Assembly: GCF_932276165.1 (NCBI RefSeq)
Contig: NC_064006.1
Coordinates: 1,116,001 to 1,180,000 of the forward strand
Reading direction: 5' to 3'
DNA: 64,000 nucleotides
DNA from: Plutella xylostella
Lineage: Eukaryota > Arthropoda > Insecta > Lepidoptera > Plutellidae
The position numbers and the translations under genes were made by a program. How positions within the stretch are numbered: the first letter of the stretch is position 1; every line of letters begins with the position of its first letter. Of the stretch, positions 20,913 through 32,959 are shown piece after piece. The notes beneath the pieces were generated by a model, which was not told the DNA's origin, searched no databases, and saw nothing but the letters and a program-made list of their open reading frames with translations.

Positions 20913-21652
20913 GACCGACCGAATGGCGTAGTGGTTAGTGACCTGACTACTGAGTAGGGCATGCAATACCGGTAATATTTTCAATACCGGTATTGAGTTC
21001 CGGTTTTAGAACTCAATACCGGGATCCCGGTATTAATACCGGTATTAGACTTCCTTGTTATAAATAGCATATATTTTGTTTAAAGGTCGTATAGGGCAAA
21101 ATACAACAAGAAAAAGCAATCAAATTCTGTATTATGTAATATTTTTTACGAGAATTGAGTATTAGAGTTAAAATTTTAGAACGCATGGACAACAAGTTGG
21201 TTTCCAAAGGCCAAAAATCGCATGTAACGGTTGAAAACAAGTGCGCTTTCATAGTACATAGGAGCACAAGGCTAACTATATCTTAATCTCTTGATTTATA
21301 GCCAAAAAAATGACCGATTCCGGTATTACTTCAATACCGGTGTTAACTTTCAATACCGGTATTGAAAAAAATGTGGTTTTGTCCGGAATCCCGGTATTAC
21401 GCAATACCGGTATTACGGTATTGCATGCCCTACTACTGAGCCGATGGTCCCGGGTTCGATTCCCGGCTGGGGCAGATATTTGTTTAAACACAGATATTTG
21501 TTCTCGGGTCTTGGATGTGCCCGTAAAATGGCAATAGGCCCGCCCCCTATTACATTGGGACTAACATAACACTCTGGCGAAAAGTGGGTGCAGCAATGCA
21601 CCTCTGCCTACCCCGCAAGGGAGTACATTAGTACAAGGCGTGAGTGCGTGTT
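20913..21652 (+). mobile_element. T1b SINE interrupted by a hAT-like MITE
   Basis: The tRNA-like head starts at 20913, is split inside its anticodon region at CTACTGAG, and resumes at 21433 with GAGCCGATGGTCCCGGG. The body and a GTGCGTG-T(n) tail end near 21652. It was a normal T1b before the insertion. Confidence 0.9.
20955..21432. mobile_element. hAT-like MITE, 478 bp, 8-bp TSD
   Basis: Terminal inverted repeats TAGGGCATGCAATACCG at both ends, flanked by the 8-bp duplication CTACTGAG (20947-20954 and 21433-21440). The T1b copies at 2759, 17129 and 46957 are the empty site. The TSD fits the nTnnnnAn pattern of Ac-like hATs. Subterminal areas on both sides are packed with CAATACCGGTATTG-type palindromic words, probably transposase-binding sites. 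No transposase ORF is present. Confidence 0.95.
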
Positions 21653-22305
21653 TTTTTAGTATAGGCGGTTCTCACACTGCCTTGCATCGCGCTCCGTATT
21701 GCGTGAGTTGTATGAATTGCATTACGCACTTAGATGAGTTTTTTGTATGTTGGACAGGTTGGACTGTACATATTTTCCATACAAACAAGCCATACAATAA
21801 AAAAGTCTGTCACTCGCAAACTACATAACACGTATGAAATAAAACAAAAAGCATACAAATTGCACCATGAACTATTTGAAGAACTGCAAAAACATTTCCT
21901 TACTAAAGTAGCGTGGCTAAAACAACTTCTTAATATAACCAAAGTTCCGCAAACTCAGTTTAAATTCTAGTCTCTGGCCAACTTATAGTTGCACGGCTAG
22001 TTTCAAAATTTACGATGCAAATTTTACAAGAAAACCGAGGCGAAGAAATGTTATGAGCGTAATTTCCTTTTCAAGCTAAGTTGTATAAGTTTTCTTGTTG
22101 CTGCATGCCTAGCACGGAGGGCCAGACGCATACGACAAGACGTGACAAAAGTTTTCCGCCAAAGATGCGCAATGTGAGAGAGCGCGACGTAAGATTAGAG
22201 ATATCAAACTACACAAATATTTCATAATAAATTCATTTACTGCTTCTAATATTGTCACGGCCAATTTACAGACACACTTTTTACCTTTTTTTTGCACTCC
22301 CATAC
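21653..22305. other. No recognised gene
   Basis: Two overlapping frames of about 70-78 codons exist but nothing recognisable. Around 22110-22190 the text GACAAGACGTGACAAAAG ... GAGCGCGACG resembles 24355-24450, so it may be one more dispersed repeat. Confidence 0.4.
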
Positions 22306-22430
22306 AATTTACTCCCTGTACCTCCTGCAGGTTGACTGGTAGAAAATGCTTTTAGCATTAAGTCCGCCTAATTGTACATAATTACTTTTGTATATTGTGC
22401 AATAAAAGAATAATTAAATAAGGCCTACGC
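22306..22430 (+). repeat. LINE 3'-UTR fragment
   Basis: CAGGTTGACTGGTAGAAAAT, TTTTAGCATTAAGTCCGCC and TTGTGCAATAAAAGAATAAT resemble a lepidopteran LINE 3' untranslated end with a short stem and AATAAA. Confidence 0.65.
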
Positions 22431-22939
22431 AATTCCTCAAAAAAGTTCGGAGACTGTGTCTGAGTTACCAATTTCTTTTCACATCAAAGCTATGTCAGAA
22501 CAAAACTAAGCACAATGCCTCAAGCGAACCTGTCCCTCAATCAACGATAAACATGGCCCGTGGTCGGCATATTTTTCCAACAAAACCAGTCTCTTTGCTT
22601 TAGATATTAGGAGTTACATGAACAGAAATGAAGGGGACAGAGTAAAGAGAATCGTTTGGTGAAGTTCTGACGTGAACTGGGAACTCATCTGAAGTTTCAG
22701 ATTGTCATCAAATAGAGTATGAATCGTTTCGAGATGGTTTTCGATCAATTTGAGTTTTACAAATAACAATTATTTATTACAAACAAAGTGTTTACTATAG
22801 ACAGCGGTCTAAATGGTTAACATATTGAATTACTTATATTGTATTATTTATTTATACTAATCATAATTTTTACAGTAATATTCTTGCCCTTTGTAAAGTT
22901 AGCCTTGTAATCAATAATTTCATGTAAAATATACATAGA
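22431..22939. other. No recognised feature
   Basis: AT-rich; nothing supported. Confidence 0.4.
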
Positions 22940-23077
22940 AACTGTGTTGGTCACGAGACTTTTTACTACCTATGGAGTTTTTTTTTTCGCGAATTTTGAA
23001 ATTCTGATTTCAGTTTCGGGCTTAGATTTACTATGCTGCACATGTAGGTTTCGGCTTAGTATACCCTTTTTGCAACA
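22940..23077 (+). repeat. M3 element, centre plus right arm
   Basis: GTTGGTCACGAGACTTTTTA (centre) followed by TTCGCGAATTTTGAAATTC and the right arm to TTTTTGCAACACCCTGTATA. The left arm is missing. Confidence 0.85.
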
Positions 23078-23591
23078 CCCTGTATAAGTCAATGGTTGTA
23101 ATATTGTTGTTGTTGTTTTCGTGTCATTTTTTATTGACTCTAGGATGTAATTTTAATAATAATATTATTATCTGACGAATCAATCAATCTCCGCTGCTAT
23201 CATTCAGATAAACTCTTGTGACCCACAGATAAGCTACATCAAAGGGTAATAATGCAAGTTAATCTAATACAATTTGAATAATGCAATCAATCGCCTGACC
23301 CAATGCCTCCGAATCACCGATCTAATCAAGAAGTCAACCGGCAATCAGTTTGTAGCAATGGGGTGTGGCTGCAATTTTACAACTTAAAAAACAACTTAGA
23401 TTTTTAGTTAGCACAATCTATGTCTTCTATTATTAATCAAATTTACGGAAAAAATAGACTTAGATTTAGAATATTACCTACTTTATTGTTAAAACAAAAC
23501 ACATAAATAACAATTTTACACAGCTGACGATCTCATTTAGGCAACTATTGGTTGGAGAAATGCCTTGAAGCACAGGGAACAGCTGTGCAGT
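23078..23591. other. No recognised feature
   Basis: AT-rich; nothing supported. Confidence 0.4.
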
Positions 23592-23603
23592 AAACCCAGT
23601 ATA

Positions 23604-23930
23604 GAGCGGTGGTAGCTCAGTCGGGTAAGCGCCCGCTTCTCACGCCAGAGATGTGGGTCTGAATCCTGGCGCTGACATGTACCAATGAGTTCTTTGAATT
23701 TAAGTACAATGTATACCATCGCTCTTACGGTGAAGGAAATCATCGTGAGGAAACCTGCATATCTAGATGTAGCACATCTAGATATGTTAACCCACCAATC
23801 CGAAGTGGACCAGCGTGGTGGGAAATGGTCCAAGCTTTGGAAGGCAGTTTAGACCTTGGGGATATGCACAAAGGTTCCACTCGAGAGAGCCAGGTGCAGG
23901 TACTTACACCCCACAAGGTAAATAGAATAG
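23604..23930 (+). mobile_element. T2 tRNA-derived SINE, full length
   Basis: Head with A box GTGGTAGCTCAGTCGGG; the B-box area reads GGGTCTGAATCCTGG and is mutated, so Pol III activity is doubtful. The body runs to AATAGAATAG. Imperfect 12-bp duplication AAACCCAG(T/A)ATA at 23592-23603 and 23931-23942. Confidence 0.92.
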
Positions 23931-23942
23931 AAACCCAGAATA

Positions 23943-25108
23943 TTGGTTGCAAAATTTCAGACATACCCCATTATACAGCTATATCTAATGATTCGGCGCG
24001 GTTTAAGTTTGGTGTTTAATGACTTTGAGTTGTTGTCAAAAGTTTCCAGTGGTGAAGAGTTGAGCCAGTGATTAGTCAAGTTTCAATGTTCTAATTGATG
24101 TTTCTTGGATTATCTTACACGACCATTGATTGTGGGAAATAATTATCACGTTATTTGGTATTTGTATAGGGCGTGACATGAATCATTAAGTTCATAATAC
24201 TTGTTTTAATGAATAATGTGTTTTTCCACCAGATAATGTGCTATGCTACGTTCCAATGGGTACGTTTGATATCCACCAATCATATTCATTGGTCCATATA
24301 GCATACCACTGGTGGGAATTGATTTGTAAAAGGTTCGAAAGTCTATTTCTGCTGGCCAAGCACGGGGCGCAAGACGCGCAAGTCAAGACGTGACAAAAAA
24401 ACCTTCGCGATCGCTTTTGATGCATAGCGCGAGGCTTAGCGATGTGAGAAGTCTCTGAAAGACCCTCTGAATGTATTGCGTTTAAAGATATTATTATGAC
24501 TTTTCGGAATTCCTAATTCATACAATTATAATGAATCATCTTTATAAACAGTCAAAACAAACACACGTAGTATACATCGTGACATAATTATTCACTACCC
24601 TATCCGTAAACCACAGTGTGAAGTGAATGAGGAAAATTTGCCAATGAGGCAAGGCCTGGTCTGACGTGAGCCAATGGGACAGGCATACTGCATGCCTGAG
24701 CTTATCAGGGACATAGAACCACGAGATACCTGAAAGGTCACTCTAGCCAATTGTGTTAAAGTAAAGAAACTTAGGCTAGCTCTTTATTTTTAGTTTAAAA
24801 CATAAAACTTTGTCAAAATCCAATAAATCTCAATTATCTCAGAAATGGTTGACTTTCGGATGAGACATTAGTTCAATCGACTGCAAATGTATTCCCCTAC
24901 AACCCATTTAAGGAATACATCGATGTAACAATCATCCTGTATAGGGAACAGTTCGGAATAACCGGAATTTTCGGAGCATTGCTGTGCTTAGAATCTAAGC
25001 TATCTCGTTGTTTTAAACATAGAATAGGATAAAAACCAGTTTATTGACTAAACAGAACACAAATAACAATACATAACATACCGATTTCACGTTCGTTAAG
25101 TTTTGTCA
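23943..25108. other. No recognised gene
   Basis: A GC-richer block at 24355-24450 (GGCCAAGCACGGGGCGCAAG, TCAAGACGTGACAAAAAAAC) resembles 22110-22190. The rest is AT-rich. Confidence 0.4.
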
Positions 25109-25116
25109 TGCTAGAG

Positions 25117-25831
25117 CAGTGATTTTCAACCTTTTTCATGATGCGAACATTGCGAACCCCCTGGTATTAAAAAATATTTCGCGACCCCCTTGGCCCTTCG
25201 ATTTTTTTTAATATGTAGGTATTTACGGGGGCTAAAAATAATTTTGGTTTTGTTTTTTATTGGCTACCATTTCAAAGGTCCTAAATATAGACGAAGTATC
25301 TTATTAGTTATGTTAAACATAATTCAATTCTGTTATTATTATTCATTGCCCCGGGATTCACTTTTAAAAAATGTGAAAAGAGTTCTTAATTTAGACGTAA
25401 TTTTGAAAGCCAATATATTTTAATAAAGTTAATAATATTTTTTATTATTTTCTGTACTCATTAGAAGCAAACATGACCTATTAAAGCAAGAATCAATCAA
25501 AAAACCTTCTCTAATTAAATAATTTACGATGGGAGGCTAGATGAAGTGAGAGTAAACTCAAGCTAATTGTATTCTTCTTCTGTATCAACGAAAGATTTCT
25601 CGGGAAAACTACAGATTTTCGCCAAATATAGTAGTAGTTTGCTGTAAAAATCCATGCTTGCAAGGATGGAGCAAAATGCTTATGAACGCTGACTAAAGAA
25701 ATATTAATTCAATTAATTGTCTTTATGGTTTTTTTTTCACTAAAGTACCCAGTTTTTTCGACAACTAGCGACCCCGTACAGAAGTTTCGCGACCCCCCAG
25801 GGGATCGCGACCCACAGGTTGAAAAACACTG
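25117..25831. mobile_element. hAT-like MITE, 715 bp, 8-bp TSD
   Basis: Inverted ends CAGTGATTTTCAACC (left) and GGTTGAAAAACACTG (right), flanked by the 8-bp duplication TGCTAGAG (25109-25116 and 25832-25839). The CAGTG-TTTTCAACC ends and the central TA in the TSD fit Buster-type hATs. Subterminal CGCGACCCCC words occur at both ends. The interior is AT-rich and has no transposase. Confidence 0.93.
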
Positions 25832-25839
25832 TGCTAGAG

Positions 25840-26275
25840 TAACCTTTTTGAATTTATCATTACTGTTTTGTATACATGAGACAAATAGAGTACTACTCAA
25901 GTTTATTTATCTTTTTATCTCAGGGATTTTAATTATATTGTTCTCAATGTGCCAATAAAGAATACCTTTGTTATACATGACGTTTCAAATCTCAACATCG
26001 TTAAGTGCTTGTTAATTATTTACAAAAGGGAGATATGTATGTATGTACCTATTTTCTTATCTTAATCCTCTTTTGGCTCACATTTTCCTGTTTTTGTGTG
26101 AAGACATACATATTGTGGTAGGTACATCATCAAATTATCGTACTTATGTTCGTCTCAATGATAGGATAAACAAAAAACAGTGGGCTCAGTACATAAAGAA
26201 ATTATTCTGATAAGTACCAAATGTTCAGTTAAACATTATTATAAAATTATGCTTTAAAGTTTTAATCGGTAATTA
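25840..26275. other. No recognised feature
   Basis: AT-rich; nothing supported. Confidence 0.4.
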
Positions 26276-26400
26276 TAATCATCATCATCACTGCTGGGGC
26301 AGAGGTCTCCAAGAAAGGGTTTTAGGCGTAGTCCTCCATGATGGCCTATTGCGGGTTGGTGGACCTCATCACAAGCGAGCCTGTGCGGAGAGTTGTCGGT
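26276..26400 (-). repeat. S5/RTE-type tail fragment
   Basis: ATCATCATCA run, then GCTGGGGCAGAGGTCTCC, AAAGGGTTTTAGGC, GCGGGTTGGTGGACC and GAGTTGTCGG; an inverted, worn copy of the tail seen at 33060-33205. Confidence 0.65.
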
Positions 26401-26422
26401 GAAGTGTAAAAACTTAATAATA

Positions 26423-26653
26423 CACTCACGGGCAAAGAAACAGTTCCACTTAGAAAATACAAACAACAAACGAACCCAATTTTTTTAAACATTTAATAAA
26501 AAAATAACAAATTATAATTGTTTTTAGTTGGTAATATCCTGATGCTCTGTTAAATGTACTTCAATGTTGCAGGAGTCGTCATTAAGCTAGCCTTTTCCGT
26601 TTAGGAGTAATTTGGTGTTTTTGTGAGTAGAACCTTTTCATTGCCCGTGAGTG
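26423..26653. mobile_element. M1 MITE, full length, TA TSD
   Basis: Inverted ends CACTCACGGGCAAAGAAAC and TTTTCATTGCCCGTGAGTG, flanked by TA at 26421-26422 and 26654-26655. 231 bp, no ORF. Confidence 0.9.
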
Positions 26654-26655
26654 TA

Positions 26656-27554
26656 TTTATATACGAGGTATTTAGAATCATCTGTTGAATTCACTACTCT
26701 ACGCTACGGTAACCAAACCAAGCGTGTTAATTTAATGAACAAAATAATAGCTGAGCCTCCCAACGATTTATTTCGATCGAAATTGCCTGTCTTTCTCGGT
26801 AGGTATATGTGATGTATCAGCAAAGATGTGTGCAGAAACGGCAGAGGGATAGGCAAAAGGAATTTTATGGAATCAACGACTTTTGTACTTTGGGGTTTCA
26901 AAAGTATTATTATTTGTTTAAAAAGACCTCCTGAAGTAGCTGAGACAGCGCTATATCTATAGGTAATATGTATATATTTAAATAAACTTAACTGATTGCT
27001 TGAAGCATTATTATCGTGTCACATTAAATAGTATGATTTTGTTTTGTTTCAGATATAACCATTTTTGGGTTCATACTCCTGGGATCCAGAATAATTAGGT
27101 ATGCGAGTACAAAAAAGTATAATACCTCCATGAGTAGAATGCGTAGGCAATAGAACAACGCGGACTCCGGTATACCGACTTCATTATACATTATTATTAT
27201 TGTGAGGAGTATGCCTATAGGATAGTTGTGGCAAACAACACAAAGCAAGAAAATCTACCTTGTTTTAAGCTGAAGTGTAGAGCCGCTAATCGAAAAACAA
27301 ACATAACTTCCGTTTGAAAGTGTTTTTCCCAAAACTGACACAAAATGCCTGCCCAATATAAACCAACGCCTTTTTTAATATGATTGATTCATTTTTCGTT
27401 ATATTAAGAACTAGACGTTGTACCTATTTAAGATTTTTTTTTATTAGTCGCTGTAAAAAGTGCCAGCGTCGCTTTTAAAAACGTTTCTCATGCCTTCGTG
27501 GGAACACAGTCATGGTTATAGAAAATTTCCCTTCTGTTTCCAAAGAAATACCTG
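26656..27554. other. No recognised feature
   Basis: AT-rich; short frames only, none recognisable. Confidence 0.4.
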
Positions 27555-27668
27555 GTCTGGTGATGTACACATGGGCCAACGTGGTGGAGTAGGCCTAAAC
27601 CCTTCCTTCATTAGAAGGGGACCCGTGCCCCAGCGTGCCCGTGCGGACCTGATGGGTTGTGATGATAA
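27555..27668 (+). repeat. S5/RTE-type tail fragment
   Basis: GCCAACGTGGTGGAGTAGGC, CTAAACCCTTCCTTC, GGACCCGTGCCCCAGC and GATGGGTTGTGATGAT. Confidence 0.7.
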
Positions 27669-28854
27669 ACAGACCATGACCTCTGAAAATCCGCAACACC
27701 AGCAGCTAAACACATAAAATTAAATACACTTACAAGATAATCGCTAACCTTGACCAAACACATCCACTAAACATACTATATTTAGTTTGTCGCCGAAACG
27801 AATTGACATGGCGTCGAGCCAAGCGAAGCCATCTCGGCGTCCAATGGAAGCGTTCAAATGAAAATAAAGCGTGGGTTTGTGACATAGTAATCATTTACAA
27901 TATTTACTACAAGAACTGGTCCTTCGGGAATTGGGAAAAAGAAACTTAACAACAAAAGTGTATTCTGATGGCGCTTAATTTTTGTGTTTGTTTTTTTGAG
28001 ATCATTGTGAACATAACATGGTATTCCCATATTATCTTATCCTAATTGGCCATGCTAACTTTTTGAACAAGAATGAAATGCTTAAAACCGTTTCGAGGAA
28101 TATGCTTCCAGTACAATTTCTGGTCATCAGATTTTAAATTAGGTCTCTATTTTTAAAATTATTCAATAAAAACTAATAACATTCATTTGTCCTTTCTATG
28201 ACGTCACATTAGGATCATAGAGTATAATATACATACTGATTAGGATATATGCACAGAATGCATTTGCCTACAAAACAAAAGTAAACGTCAAACGTCAATA
28301 AACGCAAACTTCATGTACTCTGTGAACCTCACAGCCCGTGTCACCCGTGTGCACAGAGTAGGTGCCCGTGTGTTTATTTCGCTTTATTGATTTTATTTAT
28401 TTATTTTCTACCTTGTTTTGAATCTCTACTACGAATAAATAATAACCAGTGGATACTACGATGACAACAAGAACAGAGATAGTATTTCTTCAGTGAGTAT
28501 TATTGCTTCACAGAGTATTATTTGTAGGTTAAGAGTTAGATGACAGATGACAATGACATTCTACCTCACTGACGTTAAGTGACACTTGCTTTTTTTGTGG
28601 CGCAGGCAAAGGCACCAATATTTTAGTACGTTCTGTGACGTCATACATCCATTCAGCCGGCCAAATTTTAAAATTATATTAAAAATAGTTGTAATGAATA
28701 AAAATCAAAAATAACGAAATTAGTTTCTTAAAATGGTCTATATTTTCAAAATAAATTATAAAAAATACATATCATAAATTGGTAGCATGGCCAATTGTTG
28801 TTCATGTCGTGTCGGTTCACTATAGTATTTTTGTGAATTTCTTGAATTTTCAAA
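27669..28854. other. No recognised feature
   Basis: AT-rich, no supported gene. Confidence 0.4.
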
Positions 28855-28948
28855 ACTTACAACAAAAGTTGTTTAGAATAACGACGAATAAGACCCACGG
28901 TGTCACCCTTTTTCAGCTTCATATACCACTTTGGCAAAATCCTGTATA
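28855..28948 (+). repeat. M3 half-element, decayed
   Basis: CTTACAACAAAAGTTGTTTA, GGTGTCACCCTTTTTCAGC, TTGGCAAAATCCTGTATAC. Confidence 0.6.
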
Positions 28949-29035
28949 CATACAAGTACAGTAGGTATATAACGAAATGATTGATAAATAAATATTCAAT
29001 ACAAATAGGTGTGGTAATTTTATATATTAGAGCCT

Positions 29036-29178
29036 TCGTTTAAAGGTTTTTTAAGCAATGTCTGGGTAAAGGGTACCTGTGAAATAAAAGACAAGCTGTA
29101 ACACTGTTTACTTATGGTTTAGACAGTATATCTATCACCCATTAGGTAGCCCTTACCCAGGCATTGTGAAACAGTCCC
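29036..29178. repeat. Foldback element
   Basis: AAGCAATGTCTGGGTAAAGG at about 29053 and its inverted partner CTTACCCAGGCATTGTG near 29152-29168. MITE-like; target duplication not resolved. Confidence 0.55.
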
Positions 29179-29563
29179 AAAGTGTTTTAAAAATAATTCC
29201 ACAGCTACAAAAGGGGACGTACTTGTATATTGACGGAGTGTCCAGCTTGTGTTTTATTTATAAAAAAGATTCACGTCCATTTTTTATTGTTCATTTCAGA
29301 AAACGTGTTATATTCCTTGTTTCGAGTTTTGTTTATTTAAATTTTACTGAAAATACAGAGAAGGGTAATTTAATTATAAAGAAAAAGCGAATATAATTAC
29401 GGTGTATGTATAAAAAGACTTGTTAACGTAAGTAAATATATTTCAGTAGAAAACTTTATTCTAAAGTTGACATCGAAAATGAGTGAGAAATTACATTTGG
29501 TTGGACAAACGCAAACTTTCAATAATAACTTTGATTAACGTTATGATAATATACAAATATACT

Positions 29564-29639
29564 AACGTGCAATAAAAAAAATTCCATCTGCCACTAACGT
29601 TCCATAAGTCACTGGAACTGTTTCATTGCTCGTGAGTGT
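29564..29639 (+). repeat. M1 MITE remnant
   Basis: Left-end-like CGTGCAATAAAAAAAATTCC and right end CTGTTTCATTGCTCGTGAGT; the middle is deleted. Confidence 0.65.
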
Positions 29640-29671
29640 AATTAATCGCTAAGAAATCCACTAAGTGCCAA

Positions 29672-29862
29672 TTTATCCACCACTCCTCTTAGCAGAAGTT
29701 GCATGGAGGAAGATGAAACAGCTTCCCATGTCTTGTTACATTGCAAAGGCGTGGAGACACTACGATCCAAAATCCTCGGATCTCCGGGGTCCCTCCGGGA
29801 AGTCATGAGCAACCTAGGTCGTCTACTGGTTTTCTGGCGTGAGCTTGGGTGGCTTAATAGCT
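29672..29862 (+). pseudogene. LINE ORF2 C-terminal relic
   Basis: An open frame ends CMEEDETASHVLLHCK ... LREVMSNLGR ... FWRELGWLNS-stop at 29862. The 'C..(E)ETASH.LL.C' knuckle followed by a short hydrophobic tail is typical of the very C-terminus of LINE ORF2 proteins that carry RNase H, downstream of that domain. The rest of the ORF is missing, so this is a 5'-truncated copy. Its 3' UTR (ATTTCACGCATAATAGCCCG, CTTGGAGGCTAAATGCGG) ends in GATAGATAGATA near 29945. Confidence 0.7.
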
Positions 29863-29964
29863 AGTCACCCCATAGGTATTTCACGCATAATAGCCCGCCT
29901 TGGAGGCTAAATGCGGAAAATCAGCTCGCCATGATAGATAGATATAAGTGCCAATTTTTCCATT

Positions 29965-30078
29965 GTCGGTTAGAGCATAACCAGGTATTAGTGGTTGACT
30001 TTTGACACATCTGTCAAGAATTTAATATGGAGATGACGTATAATTGATCAACTTTTCCCTGGTTACGATTTAACCGAC
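29965..30078. repeat. Short MITE with inverted ends
   Basis: Ends GTCGGTTAGAGCATAACCAG and the inverted CTGGTTACGATTTAACCGAC. Interior GTGGTTGACTTTTGACACAT and CTGTCAAGAATTTAAT recur at 46066-46110. Confidence 0.65.
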
Positions 30079-30139
30079 TATTGTGAAATTGAAGCTAAAA
30101 CTTATAGACCATTAACTGTTTGTCATAAATGTATCGAGA

Positions 30140-30240
30140 AACTGCCAGTAAAGTGGATGCGCTTGTGTGAATTTCCATACAAAGAATACTGAATGCGATG
30201 TGACCGTTACGTGCGATGCCGACAGCTTACCTCGAAGGTG
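30140..30240 (+). repeat. I1 repeat, 5'-truncated
   Basis: AAGTGGATGCGCTTGTGTG, TACAAAGAATACTGAATGCG, then CGATGCCGACAGCTTACC. Confidence 0.55.
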
Positions 30241-30611
30241 CAAACAAAGTTGTATTATACGAGTACTCGCAGCTTCAGTAAGTTTATGGAAACGCACAGA
30301 CCAATATCCAAATTAACTCCCGATATAAACAAATTAAACTACACAACCACATTCGTACACAAACAGATATAAAGGAAATAACAGTTTGGCAACATTCTAT
30401 AATAATAACGTAAATGTGTTTGTTATCTGCAGTAACTGCAGTTTAAGTCAGGATTGAATGATAACTAGTTGTTTTATGTGGCTTGGTTCGCGCCCAAAAC
30501 GTATTACGTAGCTGTGACGAATAGCAAGTAGGAAATGAGATACAAAATGATATATTATAATAATATGTATGTATTGTTTAGTTTAGCCAACATTTCACAG
30601 TGTTTCAAGTT

Positions 30612-30905
30612 CAAGGCGATAGTATTCGAACAGTTGGGTGTTGCCAATGACCTACGGTGCTGAGACCTGGTCTCTAACTTTGGGCCTCTTGAATAAGCTC
30701 GGATCGAGTCACTAAAGGGCTATGCTCGGCGTGTCTCTACGTGATCGAATCAGAAAGGAAGAGATCCGTAAACGAATCAAACCGACACAGCTAAGCGAGT
30801 CAGTAAGCTGAAGTGACAGTGGGCCGGACACATTGCTCGAAGGACCGATATTCGGCGGAGCAGAAGAGTTCTCGAGTGGAGACCACGTACCCGCAAGCGC
30901 AGAGT
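30612..30905 (+). pseudogene. RTE-type LINE ORF relic (RT C-terminus)
   Basis: Frame pieces read MTYGAETWSLTLGLLNKL, then RAMLGVSLRDRIRKEEIRKR, then QWAGHIARRTDIRRSRRVL and EWRPRTRKR. These are the hallmark segments downstream of the reverse transcriptase in RTE-clade LINEs ('YGAETW', 'QRAMLGVSLRD', 'W.GHIARR.D.R...VLEW.PR'). Several frameshifts and stops show it is dead. Neither endonuclease nor the RT catalytic box remains. Confidence 0.85.
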
Positions 30906-32067
30906 GTCAATAACTGTAGGTACAAAAAAAGTATGAAAACTGACAAACGTTATCTATTTCATTGTATCATATTAGTCATTTTACATAATATCATACTCAA
31001 CACTTCTATTACAAACAACTATTAGTTCGTGAAAATACGAACGTCAGTCTGTCAACAAAGTTTTTTTAAACGCAAAAAAATACTCATCAACATCATAAAA
31101 TTAAGAAAATGCTGTGACATGACTGTGACAGTTTAGAATTGAAACAAAATATGACAGACAGCTTCAAAGATTTTGAAGAAGAAAAAATATTCTTCTTTTA
31201 TTAGTTGACAAAAATTAAAACGACCAAAAGTTTTTCCGTGACATTTTCTTTTGATGATGTTAATTAATTAATCATTATTATTTAGACAGTACTTAAAACA
31301 TTGATTTCAAGTGTACTGGCTATAAAAACGTATTTTGAATATACATTCTGTGTAAAAAGTATCGGGATTAGATCAATAAAACGATTTTTTTTGTTATTCA
31401 TCCAAACAATACACATACGCCAAAGAATTATCTAATCATCACAACATTTTTATAAACGCTGTTTTCAGCACTCGCGGCGATTTTTCCTTATTATTACGTA
31501 ATACTTTTACTCATTTGTTTACTTCTATATTTATATCTTGTTATTATATTTTTTAATACAGTTGAACGTTATCAAAAAGCATTTTCAGCCAGTTTTACAA
31601 GTGTGCCACCATTTTGTTTTTTTCCCGCCACTTAATAAAAGCACGGCAGTGAGCGCTCATTAATAAAATCCGTGATGGTATTATTTTATTTAACATCATA
31701 TCGTCATCTATTTCGGTAACACCTTGGATTTGTGCCAGCGGTCTAGTGGATACAGTGTCACAGTGTATTTATTAAACGAGCTTTATAAATACACATTTAA
31801 TCTGTGCCGGTTCTTATGTAGCACTTTACGTGGGGACACTAGGAAATTGGCTGGTATTTTTGGTGGTTCGCTTATGCTTTTAGCGGAGCGTGGGACGCCC
31901 TACAGCCCACTTCTGCCGACGGCCTCAGCACTTTACCACCATCGACACATTAGCAATCAAATTAAAAACACATAGGCAGCATCGCTGGCCTGTAAAACAT
32001 CTATTGTAAAATTTGACAAGAGAGCGCCACTGCTTAAGGATTGCTTACTGCTAATCTTCGGTGGTGT
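30906..32067. other. No recognised feature
   Basis: AT-rich; an 83-codon frame at 31724 has no recognisable character. Confidence 0.4.
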
Positions 32068-32195
32068 TAACCCCGATTACGATGTGTAATCCATAAAGGG
32101 ATTATCATAGGTGACTCCCATGCGCCACTCAATATTAGCTTTAAAATAAATTTGTACTCAATGCGATAGGACGCGAACCGTATCGCCGATAATTA
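32068..32195 (+). repeat. H1 repeat, decayed
   Basis: ATTACGATGTGTAATCC, AGGTGACTCCCATGCGCCAC, TTGTACTCAATGCGATAGG and GCGAACCGTATCGCCG. Confidence 0.6.
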
Positions 32196-32349
32196 AAGGA
32201 AGAACAATGAAGTAATAGCACTTATCTTGTATCTAAGCACTACAAGTACTTAACGGTATGTTCCTTTACAGTTAAAGTAAGATGCTTAGTACTTAAGTGT
32301 ATTTAACCTTTTGATCCATAAAAACATAATACGATTTTAAAATTTGAAT

Positions 32350-32490
32350 TGTATTTATTTATTTATAAACACTTTACTGTACACACAAACAAGCATTAAA
32401 GAGAACTGTACTGTAAGAAATAAAATGGATACAAACCAAAAAGGCCTTATTACCAAAAAGTATTTTCTTCCAGACAAAGAAAAATAACAT
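32350..32490 (-). repeat. LINE 3' end
   Basis: Read on minus: TCTGGAAGAAAATACTTTTT, GGTAATAAGGCC, then toward an ATAAATAAATA tail. Same family as 43081-43265 and 56758-56880. Confidence 0.65.
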
Positions 32491-32959
32491 TCAATCTTTT
32501 AACTAATTCAAATTACCTAAGTAGGTACAATTAATTAACTTAATTAATAAAATATGATTTATTCAATAGCAGCAAGGATTTCTTTTATATGAAATTGAAT
32601 TTTTCTCCGCGTCCCAGTTTTCCTGGTCAGACTATATTATATTAGGTCGTGTAATAATCATAATGTAATATGTTTGTCAGTGAAAATACATTTTCTCATA
32701 CATTGTGGCACATTATCCAGATTTCGTCTCTTATTTTGTTATTTGGGAGTAAATCGTATCATCATTTCACTCGTTTGATGGTCAGATGTGGGGTAAAATT
32801 GGGGAGAAATGTAAATATCACGTCATGTCATTATATTTATAATAAATATTATTGTTAACTGTTTAGCTTTGTTTTCAGTTTGTTACAACAAGTGTTATAT
32901 ATACCTAATTATAGACAAGATCATAAGGTAATTATAATTATTTATGTAGGTATTATTCA
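32491..32959. other. No recognised feature
   Basis: AT-rich; nothing supported. Confidence 0.4.
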
